Assembly (NCBI RefSeq): GCF_902167145.1
Contig: NC_050097.1
Span: 231,217,034 to 231,281,033 of the forward strand
Length of the DNA stretch: 64,000 nt
Direction: 5' to 3'
Origin: Zea mays
Lineage: Eukaryota; Streptophyta; Magnoliopsida; Poales; Poaceae
The position numbers and the translations under genes were made by a program. Positions 31,305 to 43,700 of the stretch are shown here, piece after piece. The notes beneath the pieces were generated by a model, which saw nothing but the letters and a program-made list of their open reading frames with translations, was not told where the DNA came from and did not search any database. Every line of letters begins with the position of its first letter. Within the stretch, counting starts at the first letter, position 1.

Positions 31305-32512
31305 TGAAAGGGAATTAGGCTTACACCTCTTTCCTAATTGATTTTGGTGGTTGAATTGCCCAACACAAATAATTGGACTAACTAGTTTGCTCTAGATTAT
31401 GAGTTGTACAGGTGCCAAAGGTTCACAACAAACCAATAAAAAGACCGAGAAAGGATTCAAATGTAGAGAGCTAAAGTCAGCCGAAGTGTGCCCTGGTCTG
31501 GCACACCGGACTGTCCGGTGCACCAGGGACTCCAACTCCGAACTGCTCACCTTCGGGAATTCTGGGAGCCACTCCGCTATAATTCACCGGACCGTCCGGT
31601 GTAGCACCGGACAGTGTCCGGTGGCGCACCGGACTGTCCGGTGTGCCAGCGGAGCAACGACTACTTCAGCGCCAACAGTCACCTGCAACTGCATTCAATG
31701 CGCTACAGTGCGCGCAGAAGTCAGACACGCGCCAGAAGGCGCACCGGACAGTCTATAGGACCTGTCCGGTGCACCACCGGACTGTCCGGTGGCCCAGAAG
31801 ACAGAAGCTCCAACGGTCAGAATCCAACGGCTGGGTGACGTGGCAGGCGCACCGGACAGTGTCCGGTGGCGCACCGGACTGTCCGGTGCGCCATGCGACA
31901 GCAGCCTTCACCAAACGGCTAGTTTGGTGGTTGGGACTATAAATACCCCCAACCACCCACCATTCATTGCATCCAAGTTTTCTGACTTCCCACACCTTAC
32001 AAGAGCTATAGCATTCAATACAAGACACACCAAAAAGATCAAATCCTCTCCCAAGTCCATAGATCATTCCCAATCAAATAGTGACTAGTGAGAGAGTGAC
32101 TTGTGTTCATTTGAGCTCTTGCGCTTGGATTGCTTCTTTTTCTCATTCTTTCTTGTGATCAACTCAATTGTAACCAAGGCAAGAGACACCAATTGTGTGG
32201 TGGTCCTTGCGGGGACTTTGTGTCCCGTTTGATTGAGAAGAGAAGCTCACTCGGTCTAAGTGACCGTTTGAGAGAGGGAAAGGGTTGAAAGAGACCCGGT
32301 CTTTGTGACCACCTCAACGGGGAGTAGGTTTGTAAGAACTGAACCTCGGTAAAACAAATCATCGTGTCCCACTCTTTATTTTGCCCGCGATTTGTTTTTT
32401 CACCCTCTCTCTCGGACTCGTTCATATTTCTAACGCTAACCCGGCTTGTAGTTGTGCTTAAATTTATAAATTTCAGATTCGCCCTATTCACCCCCCCTCT
32501 AGGCGACTTTCA
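31305..32512 (+). repeat. SIRE Copia 5' LTR
   Basis: Begins TGAAAGGGAATTAGG and ends GGCGACTTTCA. It carries a cluster of CACCGGACTGTCCGGTG-type modules (31500-31880), then a TATA box at 31937. Compared with the 3' LTR it lacks two blocks of about 24 and 20 bases, both made of module units. Confidence 0.92.
31937..31945 (+). promoter_or_regulatory. TATA box of SIRE Copia 5' LTR
   Basis: CTATAAATA about 55 bases after the last GGAC-N-GTCC module. The same arrangement is found at 38464-38472 in the 3' LTR. Confidence 0.65.
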
Positions 32513-32514
32513 AT

Positions 32515-32531
32515 TGGTATCGGAGCCAGGT
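32515..32531 (+). promoter_or_regulatory. Primer-binding site of SIRE Copia
   Basis: TGGTATCGGAGCCAGG follows the 5' LTR after two bases. It differs at one position from the common initiator tRNA-Met primer site TGGTATCAGAGC. Confidence 0.85.
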
Positions 32532-32557
32532 TCTTCATTAGAGCTTAATCGCTCGAA

Positions 32558-33703
32558 GTGATGTCGGGAGATCACGCCAAGAAGATGGTGATCGGCGGTG
32601 AGAAGACCGCTATAAGCCACGGGAAGGCTCCATCAAGGGAGTCCACTAACAAGAAGAAGGATGGATCCCCTTCACGCATTCGATCGCACAAGAGTGGTGA
32701 GAAGAAGAAGAAAATGAAGAAAGTGGTATACTACGAGACCGACTCTTCCTCGCCCTCTACATTCGGATCCGACGCCGCGTCCGTCACTTCTAAGCGCCAA
32801 GAGCGCAAGAAGTATAGTAAGATCCCCCTACGCTATCCTCGCATTCCTAAGCATACTCCATTACTTTCCGTCCCATTAGGCAAACCACCGACATTTGACG
32901 GTAAAGATTATTCTAGGTGGAGTGATATGATGAGATATCACCTAACCTCACTCCATAAAAGTATATGAGATGTTGTTGAGTTTGGTGTACAGGTACCATC
33001 CGTAGGGGATGAAGATTACGATGAGGACGAGGTGGCCCAAATCGAGCACTTCAACTCTCAAGCCACCACTATACTCCTCACTTCTCTAAGTTGAGAGGAG
33101 TATAACAAGGTGCAAGGGTTGAAAAGCGCCAAAGAGATTTGGGACATGCTCAAGACCGCGCACGAAGGAGACGAGGTGACCAAAATCACCAAGCGGGAGA
33201 CGATCGAAGGAGAGCTCGGTCGCTTCAGGCTTCGCCAAAAGGATGGCATTGGCTTCCAAAAGGGAGACAATGTCAAACTTAATGCCCCTCCTAAAAAATT
33301 GTCTAACTTTGTTAAGGGCAAGGCTCCCATGGCTCAGGATAACGAGGGTTACATTTTGTACCCTGCCGGTTATCCCGAGCACAAGATTAGGAGAATTCAC
33401 TCTAGGAAGTCTCACTTTGGCTCTAACCATGCTTTTATGTATAAGAGTGAGACATCTAGTTCTAGGCAATCAACCCGTGCTAAATTGCCTAAGAAGAAAA
33501 CTCCTACTGCATCAAATGAATCTAGTGTTTCATTTAAGACTTTTGATGCATCTTATGTTTTGACTAACAAATCCGGCAAAGTAGTTGCCAAGTATGTTGG
33601 GGGCAAACACAAGGGGTCAAAGACTTGTGTTTGGGTACCCAAAGTTCTTGTATCTAATGTCAAAGGACCCAAAACCGTTTGGGTACCTAAAATCAAGAAC
33701 TAA
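32558..33703 (+). pseudogene. SIRE Copia gag, two nonsense codons and an internal deletion
   Basis: The N-terminus is Lys/Ser-rich and leads to YSRWSDMMRYHLTSLHKSI, followed by TGA at 32966-32968 where the family has Trp. A second TGA near 33092 replaces an Arg codon. After KITKRETIEGELGRF the frame jumps to a distal Lys-rich part, so the middle of gag including the CCHC zinc knuckle is missing. The C-terminal part ends at 33703 with VWVPKIKN. This gag could not form normal particles. Confidence 0.82.
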
Positions 33704-33711
33704 ATTTGTTT

Positions 33712-36700
33712 TGTAGGTTTATGCATCCGGGGGCTCAAGTTGGATCATCGATAGCGGGTGCACAAACCATATGACAGGGGAGAAGAAGTTGTTCTCCTCC
33801 TATGAGAAAAACCAAGATCCCCAAAGAGCGATCACATTCGGGGATGGAAATCAAGGTTTGGTCAAAGGATTGGGTAAAATTGCTATATCACCTGACCATT
33901 CCATTTCCAATGTTTTTCTTGTAGATTCTTTAGATTATAACTTGCTTTCAGTTTCGCAATTGTGTAAAATGGGCTACAACTGTCTTTTTACGGATATAGG
34001 TGTTAATGTCTTTAGAAGAAGTGATGATTCAATAGCATTTAAGGGAGTGTTAGAGGGTCAGCTATACTTAGTAGATTTTGATAGAGCTGAACTCGACACT
34101 TGCTTAATTGCTAAGACTAACATGGGCTGGCTCTGGCATCACCGACTAGCACATGTTGGAATGAAGAATCTTCACAAGCTTCTAAAGGGAGAACACATTT
34201 TGGGACTAACAAATGTTCATTTTGAGAAAGACAGGATTTGTAGCGCATGTCAGGCAGGGAAGCAAGTTGGTGTTCATCATCCACACAAGAACATCATGAC
34301 GACTGACAGGCCACTCGAGCTCCTACACAAGGACCTTTTTGGCTTGATAGCTTACATAAGCATCGGCAGGAGTAAGTACTGTCTAGTTATTGTGGATGAT
34401 TATTCTCGCTTCACTTGGGTATTCTTTTTGCAGGAAAAATCTCACACCCAAGAAACTTTGAAAGGATTCTTGAGACGGGCTCAAAATGAGTTCGGCTTGA
34501 GGATCAAGAAGATAAGAAGCGACAACGGGACGGAGTTCAAGAACTCACAAATCGAAGGCTTACTTGAGGAGGAGGGCATCAAGCATGAGTTCTCTTCTCC
34601 CTACACCCCACAACAAAATGGTGTAGTGGAGAGGAAGAATAGAACTCTATTGGACATGACAAGGATCATGCTTGATGAGTACAAGACTTCAGATCGGTTT
34701 TGGGCGGAGGCGGTCAACACCGCTTGCTACGCCATCAACCGGTTGTATCTACACCGAATCCTCAAGAAGACATCGTATGAACTCCTAACCGGTAAAAAGC
34801 CCAATATTTCATATTTTAGAGTCTTTGGTAGCAAATGCTTTATTCTTGTTAAAAGAGGTAGAAAATCCAAATTTGCTCCTAAGGCTGTAGAAGGCTTTTT
34901 ACTAGGATATGATTCAAACACAAGGGCATATATAGTCTTTAACAAGTCCTCTGGACTAGTTGAAGTTTCTTGTGACATTGTGTTTGATGAGACTAACGGC
35001 TCTCAAGTAGAGCAAGTTGATCTTGATGAGCTAGATGATGAAGAGGCTCCGTGCGTCGCGCTAAGGAACATGTCCATTGGGGATGTGTGTCCTAAGGAAT
35101 CCGAAGAGCCTCCACAAGCACAAGATCAACCATCTTCCTCCATGCAAGCATCTCCACCAACTCAAGATGAGGATGAGGCTCAAAATGATGAAGGAGAAGA
35201 TCAAGAAGTTGAGCCACCTCAAGAGGAGAGCAATGATCAAGGGGAAGATGCCCATGATCAAGATGAGGAAGATGAACAATTTTCAAGACCGCCACACCCA
35301 AGAGTCCACCAAACAATTCAACGAGATCACCCCGTGAACACCATCCTCGGTGATATTCAAAAGGGGGTAACTACTTGATCTCGTGTTGCTCATTTTTGTG
35401 AACATTACTCTTTTGTTTCCTCTATTGAGCCACACAGGGTAGTGGAAGCACTTCAAGATTCAGATTGGGTGGTGGCAATGCAAGAGGAGCTCAACAATTT
35501 CACAAGGAATGAGGTATGACATTTAGTTCCACGTCCTGACCAAAATATTGTAGGAACCAAGTGGGTCTTCCGCAACAAGCAAGATGAGCATGGTGTGGTG
35601 ACAAGGAACAAAGCCCGACTTGTGGCCAAGGGATATTCACAAGTCGAAGGTTTGGATTTCGGTGAAATCTATGCACCCGTAGCTAGGCTAGAATCAATTC
35701 GTATATTACTTGCCTATGCTACTTACCATGGCTTTAAGCTTTATCAAATGGACGTGAAAAGTGCCTTCCTCAATGGACCAATCAAGGAGGAGGTCTATGT
35801 TGAGCAACCTCCCGGCTTTGAAGATAGTGAGTACCCTAACTATGTATATAAACTCTCTAAGGCGCTTTATGGGCTCAAGCAAGCCCCAAGAGCATGGTAT
35901 GAATTCCTAAGAGATTTCCTTATCACTAATGGTTTCAAAGTCAGAAAAGCCAATCCTACACTCTTTACTAAAACACTTGAAAATGATTTGTTTGTATGCC
36001 AAATTTATGTTGATGATATCATATTTGGGTCTACTAACGAATCTACTTGTGAAAAGTTTAGTAGGATCATGACACAAAAATTCGAGATGTCTATGATGGG
36101 GGAGTTGAAGTACTTCTTGGGATTTCAAGTGAAGCAACTCCAAGAGGGCACCTTTATTAGCCAAACGAAGTATATTCAAGACATTCTCACCAAGTTTGGG
36201 ATGAAGGATGCCAAGCCCATCAAGACACCCATGGGAACAAATGGGCATCTCGACCTCGACACAGGAGGTAAATCCGTAGATCAAAAGGTATACCGGTCGA
36301 TGATAGGTTCCTTACTCTACTTATGTGCATCTCGACCGGACATTATGCTTTCCGTATGCATGTGTGCAAGATTCCAAGTCGATCCTAAGGATGTTCACCT
36401 TAGGGCCGTAAAACAAATCTTGAGATATTTAGTTTATACTCCTAAGTTTGGCCTTTGGTACCCTAGGGTATCCTCATTTGATTTAATTGGTTATTCGGAT
36501 TCCGATTGGGCGGGGTGTAAAATTAATAGAAAGAGCACATCGGGGACTTGCCAGTTCTTGGGAAGGTCTCTGGTGTCTTGGGCTTCAAAGAAGCAAAATT
36601 CCGTAGCTCTTTCTACCGTCGAAGCCGAGTATATTGCCGCAGGCCATTGTTGCGCGCAATTGCTTTGGATGAGGCAAACCCTTAGGGACTATGGTTACAA

Positions 36701-36959
36701 ATTAATCAAAGTTCCTCTTCTATGTGATAATGAGAGTGCAATCCGCATGGCGGATAATCCCGTTGAGCATAGCCGCACTAAACACATAGCCATTCGGTAT
36801 CATTTTCTAAGGGATCACCAACAAAAGGGGGATATCGAGATTGCATATATTAACACCAAAGAACAATTAGCTGATATCTTTACCAAGCCATTAGATGAAC
36901 AAACATTTACCAAACTTAGGCATGAGCTAAATATTCTTGATTCTCGGAATTTCTTTTGA
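33712..36959 (+). pseudogene. SIRE Copia pol: protease, integrase, reverse transcriptase, RNase H, with two nonsense codons
   Basis: Domains in order: aspartic protease (WIIDSGCTNHMTG at about 33740-33770), GAG-pre-integrase/zinc region (WHHRLAHVGMKNLHKL, CSACQAGKQ), integrase core with VDDYSRF, RSDNGTEF and NGVVERKNRT, an acidic linker after integrase (35020-35290), then Copia reverse transcriptase with KSAFLNG and YVDDIIF (about 36006-36026) and RNase H with DSDWAG and CDNESA. It ends at TGA 36957-36959 after LDSRNFF. One frame is kept from end to end, but TGA codons at 35376-35378 and 35517-35519 interrupt it before reverse transcriptase. Both are one transition away from an Arg or Trp codon expected there. 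Confidence 0.88.
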
Positions 36960-37775
36960 TGTTTTGCACACATAGCTCATTGATATACCTTTGATCATAT
37001 CTCTTTCATGTGCTATGACTAATGTGTTTTCAAGTATATTTCAAACCAAGTCACAGATTGAAAGGGAATTGGAGTCTTCGGCGAAGACAAAGGCTTCCAC
37101 TCCACTCCATCAAAATACTCATCCTTCGCCGTCGTTCCACACAACTCTCCAACTTTAGTATAATCTTCACTCATATGTTATTTACCATAGGAAGAGAAAG
37201 AAAAAGGGCTTATATTTCACTCAAGTATCCGTTTTTGGCGATTCATGCCAAAGGGGGAGAAAGTATTATCCCAAAGCAAAAGGACCGCACCACCACCAAT
37301 TTTCAATTTTCAAAAATTTGAGTTAAGAAAAGATTTTTCAATTGGTGATCTTTCAATTTGGTATCTTATGTTTGATAGAATTTCAAATTGGTACAACCCT
37401 TTCAAAACTAGTATCTAAAACCCTCTTGAACACTAAGATGAGGATTTTATTGAGGGGGGGGTTTTGTCTAGTCAAAGGAAAAACATTTGAAACAGGGGAG
37501 AAAATTTCAAATCTCGAAAATGCTTCTCAAAATCTTATTCATTTACCTTTGACTATTTGCAAAAAGACTTTGAAAAGAATTTACAAAAGAATTTGCAAAA
37601 CAAAACATATGGTGCAAAGCGTGGTCCAAAATGTTAAAAATAAAGAAATCAATCCATGCATATCTTATGAGATTTTATTGGTTCAATTCTTAGTAACCTA
37701 TGCACTTACATTATGCAAACTAGTTCAATTATGCACTTCTATATCTGCTTTGGTTTGTGTTGGCATCAATCACCA
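36960..37775 (+). other. Non-coding 3' internal region of SIRE Copia
   Basis: Lies between the pol stop and the polypurine tract. It is AT-rich with a GGGGGAG tract near 37255. No env-like or other conserved frame was recognised; open frames of about 100-150 codons lack domains. Confidence 0.6.
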
Positions 37776-37789
37776 AAAAGGGGGGAGAT
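37776..37789 (+). promoter_or_regulatory. Polypurine tract of SIRE Copia
   Basis: AAAAAGGGGGGAGAT directly precedes the 3' LTR start TGAAAGG and would prime plus-strand synthesis. Confidence 0.85.
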
Positions 37790-39031
37790 TGAAAGGGAAT
37801 TAGGCTTACACCTCTTTCCTAATTGATTTTGGTGGTTGAATTGCCCAACACAAATAATTGGACTAACTAGTTTGCTCTAGATTATGAGTTGTACAGGTGC
37901 CAAAGGTTCACAACAAACCAATAAAAAGACCGAGAAAGGATTCAAATGTAGAGAGCTAAAGTCAGCCGAAGTGTGCCCTGGTCTGGCACACCGGACTGTC
38001 CGGTGTGCCACCGAACAGTGTCCGGTGCACCAGGGACTCCAACTCCGAACTGCTCACATTCGGGAATTCTGGGAGCCACTCCGCTATAATTCACCGGACT
38101 GTCCGGTGTAGCACCGAACAGTGTCCGGTGGCGCACCGGACTGTCCGGTGTGCCAGCGGAGCAACGGCTACTTCAGCGCCAACAGTCACCTGCAACTGCA
38201 TTCAATGCGCTACAGTGCGCGCAGAAGTCAGACACGCGCCAGAAGGCACACCGGACAGTCTACAGGACCTGTCCGGTGCACCACCGGACTGTCCGGTGCA
38301 CCACCGGACTGTCCGGTGGCCCAGAAGACAGAAGCTCCAACGGTCAGAATCCAACGGCTGTGTGACGTGGCAGGCGCACCGGACAGTGTCCGGTGGCGCA
38401 CCGGACTGTCCGGTGCGTCATACGACAACATCCTTCACCAAACGGCTAGTTTGGTGGTTGGGGCTATAAATACCCCCAACCACCCACCATTCATTGCATC
38501 CAAGTTTTCTGTCTTCCCACACCTTACAAGAGCTATAGCATTCAATACAAGACACGATCAAATCCTCTCCCAAGTCCATAGATCATTCCCAATCAAATAG
38601 TGACTAGTGAGAGAGTGACTTGTGTTCATTTGAGCTCTTGCGCTTGGATTGCTTCTTTTTCTCATTCTTTCTTGTGATCAACTCAATTGTAACCAAGGCA
38701 AGAGACACCAATTGTGTGGTGGTCCTTGCGGGGACTTCATGTCCCGTTTGATTGAGAAAAGAAGCTCACTCGGTCTAAGTGACCGTTTGAGAGAGGGAAA
38801 GGGTTGAAAGAGACCCGGTCTTTGTGACCACCTCAACGGGGAGTAGGTTTGCAAGAACCGAACCTTGTTAAAACAAATAATCGTGTCTCACTCTTTATTT
38901 TGCCCGCGATTTGTTTTTTCACCCTCTCTCTCGGACTCGTTCATATTTCTAACGCTAACCCGGCTTGTAGTTGTGCTTAAATTTATAAATTTCAGATTCG
39001 CCCTATTCACCCCACCTCTAGGCGACTTTCA
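37790..39031 (+). repeat. SIRE Copia 3' LTR
   Basis: Near-identical to the 5' LTR apart from substitutions and small indels. It carries two extra module blocks (near 38005-38028 and 38280-38300). TATA box at 38464-38472. Followed by the second TSD copy AGCAC. Confidence 0.92.
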
Positions 39032-39456
39032 AGCACCACTTGCACGTGGAGAAGGCCCGCGACTCTCTACATAGTTACTCGACTGAGGTGCTTGGCCCTC
39101 ATGTGGCTACCCTTTATGTAGGGGCATCAACGAGGATTAGTCGGAACCTTGTGTGGTTCCGGATACCTCGATAAAAATACCGGTGTCATCCACGAGAGTT
39201 TGCTTTCTCTACTAGCTCTTTACCTTCCGCATTTACATTAAGTACTTAAGTTTCAATCTCTCTTTTCTAGTTAGAATATTTGGGATTGAAACTTAGGCTT
39301 AGGAGTAGAGATAGCAACACTTAGACAAAACCTAGTTTGCACATTTTAGATTGTTTATTTGCATATGTTTTGTTATAGGGATTTAATTATGGCCTAGTTT
39401 AGAGATAGTTTTTAAAAGTCCTAATTCACTCTCCTCTTAGGCGTCATCGTTTCCTT

Positions 39457-39800
39457 CGTGATGTTATCACAGTAGATGAGATTGGGGCATGCGAGAGTGA
39501 TATGAAGCTCTTGGGGCAACTGATGGAGCTAAGATGTCTCGACCACGCCATTGTCCACAACACGATACTCTGACTCAACGCTGGAGTGACAGATGACAGG
39601 CTGCCGCTTCGAGGTCCAAGAAACAAAGTTGGCGTCCAAGAACACGATATAGTCTAAGGTGGACCGACACGCGTCAATGCAACTCGTCCTGTCATCTTCG
39701 ATGTTGACGACCAGCTCGGAGGCCATGGTCGATGATGTCATGGAGGTAGTGAAGGATCTGCTTCGCAACAATGAGGCAATGCTCTAGATTCTCGATTCCT
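39457..39800 (-). pseudogene. Copia polyprotein remnant, RNase H (part 1)
   Basis: On the minus strand the segment reads like Copia RNase H: CRSTLDYIVFLDANFVSWTS, KRQPVICHSSVESEYR, then YCDN after one stop. The frame upstream (LIVAKQILHYLHD) is shifted. It stops at the family A solo LTR and resumes at 30341. It is the oldest layer of this nest. Confidence 0.68.
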
Positions 39801-40780
39801 AGAATCTCAATCTTAAAAAAAAGTTACACAAAATAGTCTCCGTTGTGCACGAAATAGCCATGTTTTGACACGAAATAGCCATGATTTGACAGTCACTTCC
39901 AAGACTGAAAGCTCACATCAAATAATCGGAGAATCGAACACCGACTACTGGCTAGAAAGGAAAAAAATCACTATCATTTTTTTGTTACACAAGTTTCATA
40001 TTTTTTATTACACAAGCTTCGTATGTAAAAGTTTTGTTTTTCAAGTGTCTTGGGAGAAACTTGGACGGTTCAGTTTTTTTGCTGAGAAGTTTTTTTTAAA
40101 AATCTGACTGTAGGAAAAAAAATCTAAGTATTATGGAGATTCCATACAAAGAAAAATAAAATAATATATATGATTTAGAATGTAGAAAGTGATGGTTTCC
40201 TACTATCTCACCAACTCGATTTAACTAAAGTGATTCTCATATATCTGGATCGGTTGCTCGCATATTCTTGTTTTAGATCACTACATGTGTTGACTTTGTT
40301 TAATAACATGTTTGGTTACCTGCACATGTGAGATGTGGACTGCACCAGTGAATACGCCTGAAATAACCGTGTCTCTGGTCGGCCTGGCTCCGGGCAAGCT
40401 AGCTCCGCACGGTCTATCAACCAATCAACCGTTCTAGCTGAAAGCTAAAATTGACAGTGTGCAGCAACTTCTAACGGCCAGAAACTAAAAAAAAAACTGA
40501 AACAAATAGGACCATTATCCCCCTGTTTTAGGCTCAGGTCAAACCTCATCATCTATAATCTATACATTTGATTATGCTGATCAGTTTTTATGGCCATGCT
40601 AGCAACCTGTTCTACACTATTGTCACAGCTACGAAAATGCTGGCATAAACACCCAAATCCAATGCAGAACAATGCCACCTTCGACAATGACGGTGCTATC
40701 TTTACAATATATTACAGGCATGGATTCTCATGAACTCAGCTTTGGATACCAAAATTACTTCTGGGCAAACTGAACTCAAT
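39801..40780. other. Intergenic region and probable 3' UTR of the patatin-like gene
   Basis: AT-rich; the last few hundred bases before 40781 would be the 3' UTR on the minus strand. 40240-40330 shares a diverged repeat with 27945-28015. No further gene recognised. Confidence 0.4.
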
Positions 40781-43700
40781 TCAATCAGCGACAAGGGATT
40801 GATCATTCTTGGCGATAAGCTCAGCATAATTCTGCTCAGCCCATACAGCTGCGTCCAGGTACCCAAGCTCGTATAATTTGTCTAGAGTTTCATCAGCAGC
40901 AGGTTCCAGAGCCCAGTTAAACAGCTGCAGTAGATTTAGAGGGCATTTGCGAGCAAGTACAACAGTCAGCAATAGACCATGGAATTGAAGTATGTACAAG
41001 TTGAAAAAAATCGGTCACCTGTCTTGGGCTAGCCCTGTTCTCTGGATTGCAATCGGGACTGATCCCAATATCTTGCAATCCCAAACGGCTGGCTGGAAAA
41101 GCACATATTCGGACCTACAATGGTATGCAGATAAGTAATCAGCATTGAACACTACACAACAAGCAGATAGTATGGTATATAACATGTATTCATGATTCAT
41201 GAAATGAAACTATGTGCCACCAGTGGTACAATATGTTGTTTTTCTAATATGATTTGGCCAGTCATTTACATTAAGATTAAGCATTAGAATTGCAGAAACC
41301 AAAAGGTACATACTGTTTCTGCAGCAGAAGTGGGCGGCATAAACAATGTAAGGCCCCCATCAATGCCGAGCCTATTACGGAAGAAGGTAGCTGGCCTGGG
41401 TGCTAAGTATCTGAAATGAAAAGAAAATGGTTATTTAACTCTTGTAATCAAAAGTTAACTATAGATACATAAATGGATACGGAAGAACATGCTAGCTGAT
41501 CTTTACCCAGGAATAAAGGAGGATGTAATTACTGCATTAATGACATCTTCTTTGGAGTCAAATTGGTCCACCAGCAAGGCCCTAGGCCTCCAGGATAGCT
41601 GAGTAATAGCAACTGTATGAGAAGAATATAAGTATTCTCAAAATGGCAAAACCAAGTTACTTGTCAAGAACAAAATACCAAAAGATGCACATATTTGATA
41701 TGGACATGCTGTTCTTGTAAAATATTAATCTTACCACGAATTCTTCCATTGCATCTAATGTGAAGATCATCTGGGAGAAACTCAACAAGGACATCCTTGA
41801 GTACAGCCTACACAAGCACACAAAATTAAAAGGGTGAAACCAAATAAAATTCAATCTGCTAATACAGGGCCGTTTCATGACTGGATGCCAAATGCCATCT
41901 GCAACACAAACTAGAGGAATTCAAAGTAGAAATGGAACATGTACCCCAAGGCGAAACGCCGTGCCTTTACTTCGGCAGTTGTCAGCTAGAACTTTGGTCA
42001 CCTGCAGAGCATCTTGCATTGTGTTCCCAGATGCGATCACTGCACAGATTATGGCACCAGCTGATGAGCCAGCTAACGGAGTTGTCTCCTAATACAAGTT
42101 CCGGAAAACAAAATCGTTATAAGCAGGGCTGCACAACAGAAACAGTAAGAGTGCAATAATGTACTATCACACATAATTCGTGAACCACATTGACACATTG
42201 TTGACACCTTTTTGGAGGCGCCAAACACTTCAAAAGAACCAGCGGCGGTGCTCTCTGGTCAGGCGCGGACGGTCCGCGGCACAGGGCCGGACGGTCCGCG
42301 ACCTGGCGTGAGGCGGCGGTGCTCTCTGGTCAGGCGCGGACGGTCCGCGGCACAGGGCCGGACGGTCCGCGATCTGGTGCAGGAGCTCGGGTTCCCTGCC
42401 TGACGGTCGGACGGTCCGCGCCCTAGGGCCGGACGGTCCGCGCGTGCGCAGGGGGCGGCGAAAGGTCGCCGGCGGCGCCTGGATCTCGCTCCCGGGAGGG
42501 ACCCCGTCGGGGGGGGGGGGAGAGATCCTAGGAGTTGTCTAGGCTTGGCAGGCCGACCTAGACTCTTCTAATCGACGTAGAGTCGAAGAGAAGCGGAGGA
42601 TTTGAGGATTGAGAGGCTAACCTAGAACTAGACTAGAACTATTCCTAATGCGTAAGGTAAAAACGAGAAATAGACTTGATTTGATCGATTGGTGGGGCTC
42701 AATCGGCCGTAGCCCTTCATCTATATAAAGGGGGAGGTCTGGATCCGCTTCCAACTGATTTCCGAGTTAATCCCGCGGTTTTAGGTAACAAATCCCGCGA
42801 GAAACTAGGAACCCTAACTGCCTCTGCGCACGCGCGGACCGTCCGCGCCATCACTGCGGACTGTCCGCACTGCTCTTTTTGGTCTCCAACATATGCCCCC
42901 CTGCCTTTTGGTGAAGGTTGACGAACCAAAAGCATATGAACTAAACCTGATGTAAGTCACCGGCTTTTCAATATGGAGATCATTCAATAAAGCACCAATA
43001 TAAAGGCCGTTTCGGATTTTATCTTTCTCGGCCATGACCGTTTGATCAATGGATCAAAAGGAATAGAATGGAGGTGCCCCCCAGCCTGGATAGACAAAGG
43101 GACTATACATATACCATGGATTCATCATCGTACCATTCCATGTTTGAACAGGATAATATACCGACGATGAGTAAACGGGTGGAAAGTACCTTGGTCTCAT
43201 AGGATGAATAGGTGATGCTTGTTGTGTCGCCTTTCGAGCCGTTTTGTTTACCCGTTTTGTTTTAGCAGGTGACCGAGGTTTCTTCGTTGACCGATCACGT
43301 AGAACAGTCTTCTTGCCAGTATTCTTGGAGAGCAACTGATCAAAAGTAGAGTCAGTTTTGATCAACCGACCATATGTGCTTTGCCGTTGCGTCTCTTTCC
43401 CTTTTAAGGCTTTTTGTGGAGGCTGACGCCTTTGGCCATAGGCAGATTGTCCGGCAGAGTTAGCCGAACCGTCTGTCTGAGCACCGGACCGTCCGCACGT
43501 AGGTGTCATACCGTCTGTGATGCTCAGGCCAGGCTGTCGTGCTTGGCTCATTAATTGTGCCTGCCCCCCGGTGTCTCCGGACTTTTTAGCCTTATCGTCT
43601 GGAGCCTTTCGAGCAATCTCCTTTTGCGATATATTTGACGTGCGAGGATCGTCAATGATGATGTCTTTGCTTTTGCTTTTATCAGCCATTTCGGGCCGAA

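Larger units (their letters stand above)
31305..39031 (+). mobile_element. SIRE-lineage Copia retrotransposon (Ji/Opie-like), complete but decayed
   Basis: A 7.7-kb element with LTRs of about 1.2 kb (31305-32512 and 37790-39031), TSD AGCAC, a primer site at 32515 (TGGTATCGGAGCC), a polypurine tract AAAAAGGGGGGAGAT ending at 37789, and gag-pol in Copia order (protease, integrase, reverse transcriptase, RNase H). Gag is internally shortened and lacks its zinc knuckle; stop codons interrupt gag and pol. LTR sequence and gag type resemble the abundant maize Ji/Opie group; that assignment is from memory. No env-like frame was found in 36960-37775. Confidence 0.9.
30342..39456 (+). mobile_element. 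Family A solo LTR, split by a SIRE Copia insertion
   Basis: The left part (30342-31304) starts TGTAAGGAAAATGG and follows the family A 3' LTR up to the GAAGCGGAGCAC block; the right part resumes at AGCACCACTTGCACG (39032) and runs to GTTTCCTTC (39456). The 5-bp duplication AGCAC at the joint (31300-31304, 39032-39036) marks the SIRE insertion. There is no internal family A sequence, so this is a solo LTR, and its own outer TSD is not recognisable. It lies inside an older minus-strand Copia RNase H remnant. U3 carries GGAC-N-GTCC modules (30580-30840) and an alternating TA run at 30887-30899 in place of the TATA box. Confidence 0.82.

Noticed and set aside
36960..37775. Possible env-like gene after SIRE pol
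   Set aside because: Some SIRE elements carry an env-like frame, but nothing here shows a signal peptide, membrane segment or conserved coding pattern.
31500..38420. Regularly recurring GGACTGTCCGG units that could be taken for a CRISPR-like array
   Set aside because: Units are short, unevenly spaced, lie in LTR U3 regions of a plant genome, and have no unique spacers of constant length.
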